A stretch of DNA of 64,000 nt from Cryptomeria japonica (lineage: Eukaryota; Streptophyta; Pinopsida; Cupressales; Cupressaceae): contig NC_081412.1 of the NCBI RefSeq assembly GCF_030272615.1, forward strand, positions 105,966,296 to 106,030,295. Direction: 5' to 3'. Shown one piece after another: positions 22,160-33,716 of the stretch (the first letter of the stretch is position 1; the number at the start of each line of letters is the position of its first letter). The position numbers were made by a program, and so were the translations under genes. The notes under the pieces are model-generated. The model searched no databases, had not been told where the DNA came from, and worked only from the letters and a program-made list of their open reading frames with translations.

Positions 22160-23796
22160 TGTGTAAGGGAAAAAGTGAGACTAGGCTAACATGCCCTAAT
22201 CCTACCTTTTGACACACATTGTGGAATACGAAAGAGCCTAGAGGTATCACACAATTGGCTACTTCTTTTTGTGAAAGAGAGAGCCACGGGCTACCTATTA
22301 GGGTTTCTATTCCTTTGTTGTAATTGAAAGATAAAATGATGCAAGTTCAATTCCAAAGTGCAAGCATGAACTAATAACAAGATTGCAGAATTGAAGTTAA
22401 ACAATGGAAAGCTATAAACACAAGGACAAGACAAGAATGCAGATGCATACCCGGAGTTAAAATCTGAGTGGAAATGTTCAGGACGGGGGTGCAGGTGCCA
22501 CTGTCATGATTCTACTCCTGAAACTGCACCTGAAACTGCTGTTTGGTAACCTGAAAAGCTATCTGAAACTTGTTGTCTGACAGAAGGACTAGGGCGCCCA
22601 ACGCCCCTGTCCCAGGGACTAGGGTGCCTAGCACCCCTGTCCTAGCAGGACTAGGGTGCCCCATGCCCCTGTCCTGATCTTTTTCTCTAAAATTTGGTGT
22701 GAAGTTCTATCTTGGCCCGCTTCCGTCGGATCTACAACTTGCGGCGTCATCCGAATCCCGAAACCTGCACTTATATCTGAAAAGGTATGGTGGGCGGCTA
22801 TATAGGGTTTTGTCTTAGTCAAACCCCCGCTTTGGTGATTTCCACCTCCACGAATAGCCAAGTTGTATTGTAAAAGTAGTGTGTGTGCAAGATCCTAAAA
22901 TGCAAGTAAGCAAACTAGAGCAACCTAGAAAGTAAACCCTAATTGCTTGTAAATGATAATGTAAATGCTCCAAATCAAGATGCAAAGAGATCTAAAGCAT
23001 GAATACAAGTGATATAATGAGGCTTATGCAAAGACATGAAAACAAAATGAAATCATACCCAACCCCAAGGGAGGGGTACAAGCCAATCTTCAATCGGTGA
23101 TCCCTTATTGCTCTTCAATGCCTTCAAAGCCCTAAATGGATGAATGAAATTGATGAATGCTTGATAGATGGATGTTGAATGTTGTTGAAGTCTTCAAAGA
23201 TCTTCTCTTTCACTGCATAGAAGGTCCCTGAAAACAAAATTCTGATCCTTTCAAATGAAGAAAGAGAGCTCTTATATATGAAACCCTAGGTCTTAATTTC
23301 AACTTTTGGCCGACCTAGAGATTGAATCTCCCGCCAATTTCTTGGGGTTAAGCTTTATTTTATGATTGGATCGCGCTCCTAAAATTTCGAAAAAATGTCC
23401 GGGACCATGTGCACTCGGGGCGCCTTGGTCCTGACAACTTTTCACCAAATTTTCAGAACCGTCGGATATGATGATTTTAGAGAGAATCCCAAAGTTACAG
23501 GTGATTTCGAGATGTTTTGACCCCCAAAATCAAGCCCCCAAGTTCAAAATAGGACCTAATTAGGGTTTTTGATTAAATGATGTATTGGAGGAATAAAACG
23601 AAAGGGGCACACTTTATGAAAGGGCCCAACTTTATGATGTGGAAGATGATGAAATAGAACCTTAGACCTAATTAATTTGATTAATTAAGTGCTAAAGGGG
23701 AAATGCAATGCAAAATGCAAAATGCGCCAAGGCGGGTGCTTAACTAGGTGTGAAATTGTACTGCTTTAACAAGTGCGTACAATTTATGACATTACA
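22160..23796 (-). repeat. Gypsy 5' LTR
   Basis: It pairs with 10973-12607. It carries the same GC-rich triplicate at 22586-22678, with more ggactaggg variants, consistent with C-to-T and G-to-A change. Confidence 0.9.
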
Positions 23797-23801
23797 ATGC
23801 T

Positions 23802-23946
23802 TTATTTGTTATTTGGCTTGTTTATGTTTTACCCAGTTTATTGTTTAATTTGCAACACCGGTCTACAATTAAACTGCTTAAGAGTTTGTTTAAGTTTTTG
23901 GGTATACTAATTCACCCCCCCCCCCCCCCCCTCTTAGTATTCAACA
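23802..23946 (+). mobile_element. Copia-type solo LTR, right part
   Basis: This is the continuation of 9970-10972 after the gypsy target duplication. It ends CTTAGTATTCAACA and is followed by agtaa. It carries a run of 17 C residues (23915-23931) inside the recurrent U5 hairpin. Confidence 0.85.
23904..23940 (+). other. U5 hairpin with C17 loop
   Basis: Arms ATACTAA (23904-23910) and TTAGTAT (23934-23940) are perfectly complementary around ttca, C17 and tc. Equivalent hairpins with different arm sequences occur in the other copia-type LTRs here. Confidence 0.7.
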
Positions 23947-23951
23947 AGTAA

Positions 23952-25361
23952 GAGTGATTTCTATGAGCACTGTGTGTTTCATAAATAAAATAGATCTTCA
24001 TTTTCCAAAGGAGTTAATAAAACTAAGAGACTTTTAAAGATTATTCATTTGGATGTGTGTGGTCTAGTGGATGTTGACTCTTTGAATAGATCTTGTTATT
24101 ATGTTTCATTTATTGACAATGTCTCAAGATATACTTGGATTTATTTTATTCATTTAAAATCTAAGTTTAAGGAATTTAAGGCATTGATTTAAAAGCAATC
24201 ATATTATAAGATAAAAGTATTGGGATCTGACAATGGGGGTGAATATTACTCTAGGAAATTTGATGAGTTTTGGAAACATGCAAGAATTGTTAGGCAAAAT
24301 ACTACACCTTACACTCCCCAACAAAATGAGGTAGCAAAAGAGTTGTACATTAATGGAAAGAGTTAGGATCGTGTTAAGCAGTGCCAAGCTTGATAATTAT
24401 TTTTGAGCAAAAGTTGTCGGTACAACTTGTTATTTGGTTAATAGATCTTCTTGTAAATCTCTTGTTGATAAAACACTTAATGAAATGTGATTTGGTAAAA
24501 ATCCTTTAGTTTCACATTTAAGGGTCTCTGAGCATGAGGCTTTTGTTCATGTTCCTCAAGAGAAGCAATCTAAATTGGATCTAAAAGCATAGAAATACAT
24601 CTTTGTAGGATATGGTGACAATCTAAAAGGTTATGAGCTTTGGAATCCTTAACCTGTATAATGATCTTTTAGAGATTTAATTTTCCAGGGAATTTAGAGT
24701 TGACTTGGGTGAAGAACAACCAAAAAAGTCAATAATAGTGAATTTTGAAACTAAGAAAGAAGATACGCATGTGGAAGAATAGGGAAATGGATAAGAAGAT
24801 GGAGAAGAATAAGATAGTTCAAGTGAAAGTCCTAAAGATTTATTTGTGATAGGAGAAGTTGAAAATAATGAAGAAGAACATGAAGAAGAACCTCTTAACC
24901 ACCTTTGAGATGGTCGACAAGACAATAGAATCTGGATGACAAGTACATAGCCCATCATATTTTTGTTCTAAGTTTTCTTTATTAAGTAGTAATGATGAAC
25001 CTATATCTTATAGAGAAGAACTATTTTCTGAGGAAAGTGAGTCTTGGATGCAAGCCGTGCAGGAGGAGATGACAACTTTGGATAGTTGTGATATCGGGGA
25101 TATTGTTAGTTTAACTAAAGAAATAAAGATAGAGAAAATTTTAGTGGCGAATATTTGGTATCGAACATTTCAAAAATGGCGAATAAGTTGGACCCATTGA
25201 GGTGGCCGGATCATCCTGACTTTATAAATTTTTAGTCAAACGCATTTGAATTTTCCTTCATTTCATTAATTATTTGTAATGATTTAAAGATTTCACCAAT
25301 AGAGTCTACGTTTTCACAATGGTCTATTTAATATTTTTTGCCTAAATTTTCAGAAGTGTGC
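23952..25361 (+). pseudogene. Copia pol remnant, copy 2 (3' part) and tail
   Basis: It resumes exactly where 9969 broke off (gagtgatttc), with the integrase core (LDVCGLVDVDS) and DNGGEYYS. The start of RT follows (SWMQAVQEEMTT, then DIVSLTKEI), truncated at the same point as copy 1. Many stops are present, for example after ALI at about 24190. The non-coding tail matches copy 1 up to gaagtgtgc. Confidence 0.8.
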
Positions 25362-25366
25362 ATGAG
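25362..25366. repeat. Target site duplication atgag (left)
   Basis: It is identical to 26905-26909 and flanks the solo LTR. Confidence 0.85.
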
Positions 25367-26904
25367 TGTTGGAAATGTGCCTTGAATTAACTTGACTTGT
25401 GTTCAGACTGATCAGAGTAACCTATCCCAATGGAACAGTTGTCGGTGTGACTCTTATCGATGGGCTGATGGAACCTTCTTCTTGTGATCGACTATCAGGT
25501 GAGAAAGTTTGAAATGATCCAACAGCTGTCGCTATACCACAATGGGAAGATGATCGAAAGTTATTTCCCGTGGCTTGGTGACAAAGTACGTGCAAAAAGA
25601 AGCGAGTTAAAGACCGTGCAGGTTGAAGGTGGATCAACAGCTGTCGCTATACCGCAATGGTGAGATGCACAATGGTCAACCATCATAGCTTAGCAACCAA
25701 GTGGAGGGACTCGGCAAGAGAGAAACTCAAGCGAGTTAACAAGTGAGAAAGTCTGGGATGATCGGACGATTGTAGCTATACCGCTATGGCGAGATGCATG
25801 AAGGTTATCCCCCGCGACTTGGAAACCAAGGTGGGACCCAACAAGAGAGTAGCTTAGGTGAGTTAACTGGTGAGCAAGTTCGGGATGATCGGACGATTGT
25901 CACTATACCACATGATGAAGATACTCACTAGTTAACCATCATGGCTTGGTGACTAATGAGGTGGCGGTCCAATGGCAGGTCAGGTGGCACCCAGCTAGAT
26001 GCATGGATGAACCAAGAAGTAACAGCATGGAAGAAATGAGAGTAGCTCAGCTGAGATAGAGATCAAGTGGATCAAGGAAAATCGGACGATCGAGATAGCT
26101 GTTTGGTTGTCTTGTTGATGACCCGATGAGGTCGCCTTTGACGATTGGGTTGATATCGGTGATCGAGGTGACATTGTTCGGTTATGTCGATGGCCAAATC
26201 GATTCGTTGTGGTGTCATCAGGAAATCGGATCTACCTATTGAAGTCTATTCTGATGAACCGATGGAGCCAACCTATTTGAAGTCGCATTACAAGATCGTC
26301 TACTAGTTTATCGAGAGATCAAAGAAAATAATTTGTGGTCTTATCGATGGTTGATGGAGTAGAGACTGACTACGGGTGTGCACTCAAACCAGAGTCCAAA
26401 AGATAAACAGTTGGACAATGAAGATGATCTTATTGGTGTATATGAATACGAACCAACCCAACTTCATGGTGCATGTGGGATATTGTGTTTCTCATGAATG
26501 CAGACCGACGTAGATGGTTAGACTTCAAATCGTTGGTGCAGTTGCTCAAATGAAGTGTCGACAATTTGGTATATGAAGCCATTGGATAACTATGGTGTTG
26601 AACTGATTCTGAGAGCCAATTTTAGTGTTGAGTTCATGATAATCTGAGAACAAATACCTGTAGTTGCAAGCTGAAACTTTATAGTAAATTCATTTACTAG
26701 AAATAAAGTGTTCAATTATTGGTAGTGGGTTTTTTCCCAAAAGGGGTTTCCCATGTAATTCTTGATGTTATGTCTCTGTTTTGATTCTATGCGTATTGTC
26801 TATGTTATTCTTAACATTCTATAAAAGTTTTAAACTACATTCTTGCATGATTTTCCCCGTTAATTGACATTAAGAAGGCATTTTTGCACTGTGCTTTCCT
26901 TTCA
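25367..26904 (+). mobile_element. Copia-type solo LTR with internal repeats
   Basis: A 1,538-base LTR starts TGTTGGAAATGTGCC and ends CCTTTCA, with perfect atgag on both sides and no internal region. It carries the ttttttcccaaaaggggttt motif (26727-26746), shared with the fragment at the window start. Four ~123-bp repeats occupy its first third. Confidence 0.85.
25500..25975 (+). repeat. Four ~123-bp tandem repeats in the solo LTR
   Basis: Units start near 25501, 25622, 25745 and 25872. Each has a form of tgatcggacgattgtcgctatacc, then a caatgg or tatggcgagatg block, a cgacttgg.gaccaag block and gcgagttaac. The position in the upstream part of the LTR fits promoter or enhancer repeats, but that is inference. 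Confidence 0.75.
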
Positions 26905-26906
26905 AT

Positions 26907-26911
26907 GAGGA
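26907..26911. repeat. Target site duplication gagga (left)
   Basis: It is identical to 32381-32385 and overlaps the right atgag of the neighbouring solo LTR by three bases. Confidence 0.85.
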
Positions 26912-28384
26912 TGTTATTATGAGGATCTAGTAACTATTGAGAGGGGGTGAATCAGTAGTTAAACAAATCTGCAATACTTTAAAAACACTTCAAAAACCAG
27001 CACTGGTAACTACTCAAATAGTCCTTTAAACTAATTTATCAAACCATTCACTTAAGTGTTCATCAACATGAAAATAAAGTAATGATATCAAATCCGCACA
27101 TCAACAATGCATCACCACATGAACACAAAGATTTTTCACATGGAAACCCAAATGGGAAAAAACCACAGTGGGAATTAGCACCCACAAAATATTTGTACTC
27201 TTTCAGAATGCACCTGGTTAAAGGCCTAGCCCTATAAGGAGCTTTACAATATGCCTGGTTAAGAGCAGATCCTGTTAGGAGTCACCCGGTGAAGGGATTT
27301 TACCTTAGCCCTATGAGGAGCTCTACCCTATTAAGAGTAACCTTGCTAGAGGATTTTAAACTCAAGTTAATGAGTCACCCAGTCAAGGGATTTATAAATA
27401 AGACCTGTTAGGATCTACCCGGTTAAGGGGTTTCAATACTGTTGTAATTGTTAGAGAACAACAGGGCAAATGATCTGATTACAACACTTCCTTGCTTGCT
27501 GGTATAGATCTATTTCAGCTCAATCTCTGCTACACACATGCAGACTCTTCAATCTAGTTCGGCACACTCTTCTTCTCAAACCACCAAGACAAAATATCTT
27601 CTCCAACTTGACCTAAATACACTTTTCAATTAAGTCGGTTGTATAACCCTAACTACATTCAAAATACAATGAGTTTACATTTCAGATCATTACAACAAAT
27701 TTCTAGACAATTTTAACCATTGAATGACCACCGCACATCAATTTGATAAGCAATCAAACCCTTGTCACATTCTACTAAGCACTTTGTTGTTTCCCAAGAA
27801 ATATTATCCTTGTACGCACTCAAACACCATCTTATCATAACACATGTTTTCTGACATGTCATGACTAACTTATGAACATGATAAGATCCACCGCCAAACC
27901 AAAAATCATTACTGGTCAAAAGATTTATTACCGGTATACATTCTTCTTCACGGAGTTTATGATCGTAAATCATAACTCAGTCAATATACTGAATTTGCAA
28001 ATGCATGTTCTTGTCTTCAACGCTTCTGTAAAACTGTGACATCTAACCCCTCACCAATCATCCATACCGGTATCTTGATCATCGCACTATTCCTGTTTAC
28101 CGATTTACACCAACTTAGCATTTTTGTTGTCTAACACATTCCTCTACCGGTTAGGCTTTACTGGTAGGATTAAATGACTTAGATGACTCAATGAACATGG
28201 TTTCCATCAATGACAACACAAATAAAGTCATCAAACATATTACAACTATATCATCATCATCTAGCCAACAATCTCCATCAACTTTACCAACTTTAGTAGT
28301 AATCTTCTCATCTCATCATCATCTCCATATGCCAATAATCTCTCCATTATTATCTTCATCAATTATGCCAACAATATGCCAATA
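26912..28384 (-). repeat. 3' LTR of the RT-deleted copia element
   Basis: It is paired with 30910-32380 and is followed at higher coordinates by the polypurine tract. Confidence 0.85.
26932..26960 (-). other. U5 hairpin
   Basis: Arms AACTATTGA and TCAGTAGTT flank a G run (C run in the sense strand). One pair is mismatched here; the partner LTR is perfect. Confidence 0.6.
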
Positions 28385-28402
28385 ATCTCCCCTTTTGGCA
28401 TT
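28385..28402 (-). other. Polypurine tract
   Basis: The element sense reads GCCAAAAGGGGAGAT just before the 3' LTR. Confidence 0.75.
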
Positions 28403-28644
28403 TATGGCATGGCAACACCAAAATAGCAATACCAAAAACTCATCATGAAAAACTGAATGCACTTGATCTTTACTGCTCTTCTCCTCCTTTGCTTTACTTT
28501 TCCCCTTACTTTTCTTCTCCCCCTTTGACAACCATGTCAAAGGTGCAAAGTTTCAAATTCATCTTTTGCTACTATTTGTTTTCTCCATATCTATTTCTCT
28601 TGTTTTTTTAAATTAGACCACTGGATTGATGCCTCAATAGTATC

Positions 28645-28853
28645 TTAGTTGACCTTCGGTAGGGGTATAACCTCTAGCTTGCCTCTGCTATATTCAAAGG
28701 TAGCCTTAGGCAATGGCTTAGTGAATATGTCTATCAACTGTTTCTTACTTGACACATGCTCCATCCTGACTATCTTTTCCTGCACTCTCTCTCTTAGAAA
28801 ATGATACTTCAATTCAATATGTTTTTTTCTAGCATGCAATATCGGGATCTTCG
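28645..28853 (-). pseudogene. RNase H C-terminal remnant joined to integrase
   Basis: The frame runs straight from the integrase phrase WREAVSSAVYT into IPILHARKKHIELKYHFLRE, the end of a copia RNase H, and then to FTKPLPKA. In complete copia elements some 600 or more codons, including the whole RT, lie between these phrases. The junction, near 28853, keeps the reading frame. Confidence 0.8.
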
Positions 28854-29870
28854 TGTATACTGCACTGCTAACTGCTTCTCTCCAAAACATTTTAGGTACA
28901 TCTCCTTGTATCAACATTGTTCTAGCTACTTCAACTATGGTTTAATTCCTCCTTTCTGTAATTTCATTCCATTGTGGTATCCTTGGTACAAATAGTTGTC
29001 TCTTGATTCCATTCTCATCACAGTATTTCACAAATTTAGTTGATGTGAATTCTCCACCCCGGTCAGATCTTAGGCACTTTAGGTTCTTACTAGTTTCTTT
29101 CTCCACTAAGGCTTTGAATGCCTTAAGATTTTTGAAAGCTTCAGACTTCTCCTTCAAAAATGTAACCTACATCATTCCTGAATGATCATCAGTAAATATC
29201 ATGAAATATTTATCACCATAAAAACTCATAGTCCTCATAGGACCACATAAATCAGTGTGCACGAAGTCTAAAATATTTTCAGAAGAAAATGATTTGCTCT
29301 TGAAAGAGGAAGTAGTCATCTTACCCAGCTGACACTCTTTACAAATCGCATTGTCTGGTTTAACTATTTGTGGCATACCTCTAACCATACTTGACTTGTT
29401 GACCTTAACCAAATTATCAAAATTCACTTGACAAAATCTTCTATGCCATAACCAAATGTCCTCAACTTTTGCAACCAAACAATTTTTAACATTAGTATTT
29501 AGATGGAATAAGTTTCCTATTGTTTGTTTACCGATAGCAATCAGCTCTCCTTTGTTTCCTAAAAAAATGCACACTCCATTCTTGAACTCAAGATGATAAC
29601 CTTTATCATTTAGCTGACCAACACTCAACAATTTATGCTTCAATCCTTCAACCCAATAAACATGATCAGCATTACTTTTTCCATTTAAAGAGATGGAACC
29701 TTTACCTTTTACCATACATGGTGAATTGTTTCTGAAGCTTGTTACTCTACTATCAAATTCTTCAAGTGAAATAAACTTGTTCTTGTCACTAGTCATGTGA
29801 TGTGAGCAACCACTATCAATGACCCACTCATCACTGTTGTCAATATGAGACACTAAGGATTTCTTCCTTA
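28854..29870 (-). pseudogene. Copia protease, GAG-pre-integrase and partial integrase
   Basis: Reading down from about 29853, the protease motif WVIDSGCSHHMT has its catalytic Asp. KHKLLSVGQLNDKG follows, then IWLWHRRFCQVNFDNL (pre-integrase) with a C..C pair in ICKECQLGK. The integrase core begins DFVHTDLCGPMRT, followed by FTDDHSG. After a stop near 29160 the second Asp segment reads LRSDRGGEF, and the third, normally NG..ER, is altered to WNEITERRN. The domain then runs into the deletion junction. Confidence 0.8.
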
Positions 29871-29999
29871 ACTACTACAAAAAATAATTTCCTCATTATC
29901 TTCATCCTCAGATTCCTCATCGATAACACCTTCATCAACTGCAACATAACATTGTTTCCTACCTTTTCCCTTAAACCTTCTAAAATTTTCCTTCTAATC

Positions 30000-30845
30000 A
30001 CTGTTAGGACAATTAGCAGCAATATGTCCTATTTTGTTACATGAGAAACACTTAAGAGGAAGCCTTCATTTGTACTTACCGATGCCTCTAGGAAGTTTCT
30101 TTGCCAATAAAGCCTCAATTTCCATCAAGTTATCTTCATCATCCACTTCTTCATTACCACCACCATGATGACTTGACCTATAGACATCCTTTTCTTTTCT
30201 TACCGGTGCATTAAATACTGATGCTTTGAAAGCAAATTCTACTTTAGTTACACTATTGTCAAAGTTATTCAATTGAAAAGCAGTAAGCTTGCCTATCAAT
30301 GAATCAACTATAACTATATCTTTGCTAACAGACCTCAATTATTGGATAGTAGATACTCTAATAGCATAAGTAGGTAGTAAGGTTCTTAGCATTTTGCTTA
30401 CCACTCTGTCTTCTGTTATGGTTCCACCAACACTTTTGATTCCTCCAACTACTTCTTTTATTATTTGTCCATTCTGGTGATGTTTCTCGCCTTCCATCAT
30501 CTTCATGTCATCAAACTTGCCTCTTAGGATTTCTTCTTTAGCTTTCTGCACATGTTCATCTCCACCACAAATCAACTTCAACTTTTCCCAAACTTCATAA
30601 GTTGTTTCAAGACCATGGACATCAATATACTCAGAATCAGAAAGTGTACTTACAATGGCTTCCAATGTTTGAATATTCTCTTGTTGTTCCTTAGGTTGAT
30701 CTGCAGTCAAAGTACCGGTAGGAGGTGAATATTGATTAACAACATGCTCTCAGAACTATTGTCCCATACCTTTGATGTAGATCTTCATTCTATCGCTCTA
30801 GATTCTATAGTTATCATTTGTGAACTTAGGACCCTCCTTCATCAT
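30000..30845 (-). pseudogene. Copia gag with zinc knuckle
   Basis: The start MMKEGPKFTNDNYR at 30845 matches the usual opening of copia gag. It is followed within 25 codons by several stops. The middle (LETTYEVWEKLKLICGG, then VSKMLRTLLP) is of UBN2 type. The CCHC knuckle CFSCNKIGHIAANC lies at about 30005-30050. A frame change occurs between the middle and the knuckle. Confidence 0.75.
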
Positions 30846-30893
30846 CTTGGATCTTTACCTCAAGTGGTTAAGCTTCTGCACAAAGAGGACCTA

Positions 30894-30909
30894 GTGCTTT
30901 GATACCAAT
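30894..30909 (-). other. Primer binding site
   Basis: The element sense is TTGGTATCAAAGCAC. It differs from the initiator-tRNA-Met site TGGTATCAGAGC by one base. Confidence 0.75.
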
Positions 30910-32380
30910 TAATATTATCAGGATCCAGTAACTACTGAGAGGGGGGGTGAATCAGTAGTTAAACAAATCTGCAATACTTTAAAAATACTTCAAAACTAGT
31001 ACTGGTAACTACTCAAACAGTCCTTTAAATTGATTTATCAAACCATTCACTTAAGTGTTTATCAACATGAAAATAAAGTAATGATATCAAATCCACACAT
31101 CAACAATGCATCACCACATGAACACGGAGATTTTTCCCATGGAAACCCAAATGGGAAAAACCATGGTGGAAATTAGCACCCACAAAATATTTGCACTCTT
31201 TCAGAATCCACCCGGTTAAAGGCCTAGCCTAGTTAGGAGATTTACAATATGCTCGGTTAAGAGCAAACCCTATTAGGAGTCACCCAGTGAAGGGATTTTA
31301 CCTTAGCCCTATGAGGAGCTCTACCCTGTTAGGAGAAACCTTTCTAGGGGATTTTAAACTCAAGTTAATGAGCCACCCAGTCAAGGGATTTACAAATAAG
31401 ACCTGTTAGGATCTACTCGGTTAAGGGATTTCAATACTATTGTAACTGATAGGGAACAACAGGGAAAATGATCTGATTACAACACTTCCTTGATTGCTAG
31501 TACAGATCCATTTCAGTTCAATCTCTGCTACACACATGCAGACTCTTCAATTTGGTTCGGCATACTCTTTTTCTCAAACCACCGACACAAAATCTCTTCT
31601 CCAACTTGACCTAAATACACTTTTCAATTAGGTTGGCTACATAACCCTAACTACATTCAAAATACAATGAACTTACATTTCAGATCATTACAACAAATTT
31701 CTAGACAATTTCAACCGTTGAATGATCACCACACATCGATTTGATAACCAATCAAACCCTTATCACATTCTACTAAGCACTTTGTTTTTTCCCAAGAAAT
31801 CTGATCCTTGTACGCGCTCAAACACCATCTTATCATAATACATGGTTTTTGACATGTCATGACTAAGTTATGAACATGATAAGATCTACCGCCAAAATAA
31901 AAAATTGTTACCGGTATACATTCTTCTTCACAAGTTTATGACAGTTAATCATAACTCACTCAATATACTAAATTTTTTGATGTGATGCAGAACATAGATG
32001 CATGTTCTTGTGTTCAACACTCCTGTAAAGCGCAACATCTAACTCCTCACCAATCATCCATACCAATATCTTTATCATCACATTTTTCATGTTTACCGGT
32101 TTACAGCAACTTAGCAGTTTTGTTGTCTAACACATTCCTCTACCGGTTAGGCTTTACCGGTAGGCCTAGATGACTTAGATGACTCAACAAACATGGTTGC
32201 CATCAATGACAACACAAATAAAGTGATCAAACATATTACAACTATATCATCATCATCTAGCCAACAATCTCCATCAACTTTACCAACTTTATCGGTCATC
32301 TTCTCATCTCATCATCATCTCCAAATGCCAATAATCTCTCCATTATTGTCTTCATCATTTATGCCAACAATCTGCCAATA
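30910..32380 (-). repeat. 5' LTR of the RT-deleted copia element
   Basis: It is the partner of 26912-28384. It carries the hairpin with perfect 9-base arms AACTACTGA and TCAGTAGTT at 30930-30960. Confidence 0.85.
30930..30960 (-). other. U5 hairpin, perfect 9-bp stem
   Basis: Arms 30930-30938 and 30952-30960 pair without mismatch around gagggggggtgaa. Confidence 0.7.
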
Positions 32381-32385
32381 GAGGA

Positions 32386-33001
32386 CCCAATTCGCCCAGT
32401 ATTTTTCAGAAGGGTGTCTTAATTCTCCTCAATATTCACCAATACCATTAATCATTCAATGTTGTGGGAGGATTGATTTCACCAATTCTATTATAAGTCC
32501 ATCCCAATGGATGGTCCATAATTGCCTTGTAAATTACAATGTATCTATTTTGTCGATGTTTCATTCTCCCTATGTTTACACAAGACGTGTTAGCATTAAC
32601 TGGGATTCACCAAATTTTTTGTATACCATTTAAAATTCCTGCAATATTCACAAAATATGGATTGGTATAAGATTGTATGAAAGGTCAAATTTATTTTTAC
32701 ACAATTTGGTCGGTTACTCTCAAATCGGATCGATAGCCAAGTTACAGACAGGAACAACCATTGTTGCATTGTCCTCTACTAGTGCTATGTTCTACTCTCT
32801 GAGAATATAAAGGTAAGTGATCATTTATTTGAAGTGTTATAATATAATTCATCTTGATCTGTTAGCAATTTTTAGATCATTCTTATTTAGTAGGGCGACC
32901 TGAGACATCTAGATTCTAGGCCCTAGGGGCAATGAATCTTATAGTCTATTATTACTTCTTAAACAAGCAGATAGTTTTTTTCAGCCTTTATTTTATCGAA
33001 G
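32386..33001. other. Downstream flank of duplication copy 2, no gene
   Basis: The first ~40 bases (cccaattcgcccagtattttt) match the sequence after copy 1 at about 8290. This confirms that the solo LTR and the copia element were inserted between 25361 and here. The rest has no open frame. The 5' end of the hAT-like element may lie in it, but I could not place an inverted terminus. Confidence 0.5.
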
Positions 33002-33716
33002 ATGTCAAATAGGAAGAAGGGTAAGACTCCTGAATCTGGTGAAGGCCAAGAGAGGGTTGCAAAATGTAAAACCTTAAATTTATACTTTAGCAATGTTTGT
33101 GGTAAAAAAGATGATCATGAAGGTACATCATCACAACAACCACAACCACATTCACAACTTACACCAAACATTGAAGAAGGTGGTGAATGTGATATCTTAG
33201 ATGACAATGAAGAAGAAGATCTGGTAGATACCCAGGGTAGTAGGGATGTGATAATCAACCTGGTTGACAATGTCATAGATGATGATGATGATGCGGGAAA
33301 GGGGAAAAAAATCCAAATCAAAAATGGGTTGGGAGTGAGATATGGCGAGGCATTTTCAAATTGATTAGGTGTCAAAGTATCCATTCATTGAACCAATAGA
33401 GAATCTAAACAAAGGTGACCCTCCAATAGAATGCAAGTGTAATATTTGTAGTTGGAAATATAAAAAGGAGAAGAGGTTGCAGTTGAAGCTTGAGACCATT
33501 GAAAAGCATAACGGCAAAGTTTACGAAAAGCAAATCATAGATGGAATTGAAAAATTGGTGACAAGATGGAAAACAAAGGAGCAATGTGAACATGTTAAGT
33601 GTGCCTTAGAATATGATGTGCATTTGAAAAGTGATGCAAGAGCATCCCCAGTCTATGAGCAATCTTGCATCAACCAAAAATATTTCCTTGGTTTTATTCT
33701 TGTTCAGCTCTTGTAG
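33002..33716 (+). pseudogene. hAT-like transposase, N-terminal part
   Basis: The frame from 33002 (MSNRKKGKTPESGEG) is acidic and low in complexity. It ends at 33363, and a frame change brings in YPFIEPIENLNKGDPP. Next comes a TTF-like zinc finger with CKCNIC and KLETIEKH, then VTRWKTKEQCEHVK. These features fit the TTF/BED-finger hAT-like proteins common in plants. The coding sequence breaks at about 33690, after which an unrelated ~680-base stretch intervenes. Confidence 0.65.

Larger units (their letters stand above)
10973..23796 (-). mobile_element. Tat-type Ty3/gypsy retrotransposon with antisense PMD gene
   Basis: This 12.8-kb element has ~1.64-kb LTRs at both ends, TG/CA termini and a perfect 5-bp target duplication (atgct). 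It reads on the minus strand: 5' LTR (22160-23796), primer site, gag remnant, protease, RT, two RNase H domains, integrase, then about 3.8 kb containing a plus-strand gene, a polypurine tract and the 3' LTR (10973-12607). A second, archaeal-type RNase H after the normal one marks the Tat group in the families I know. The two LTRs differ by roughly 5% in the parts I compared, so the insertion is not very recent. Stops and a frameshift disable pol. Confidence 0.9.
26912..32380 (-). mobile_element. Copia retrotransposon with RT deleted
   Basis: This 5.47-kb minus-oriented element has LTRs of about 1.47 kb and a perfect 5-bp target duplication (gagga). Its interior of 2.5 kb holds gag, protease, part of integrase and the end of RNase H. 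Reverse transcriptase has been deleted. The LTRs differ at roughly one base in twelve in the first 190 bases. At its sense start the LTR begins TATTGG where relatives have TGTTGG, so the terminal TG has mutated. Confidence 0.88.
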
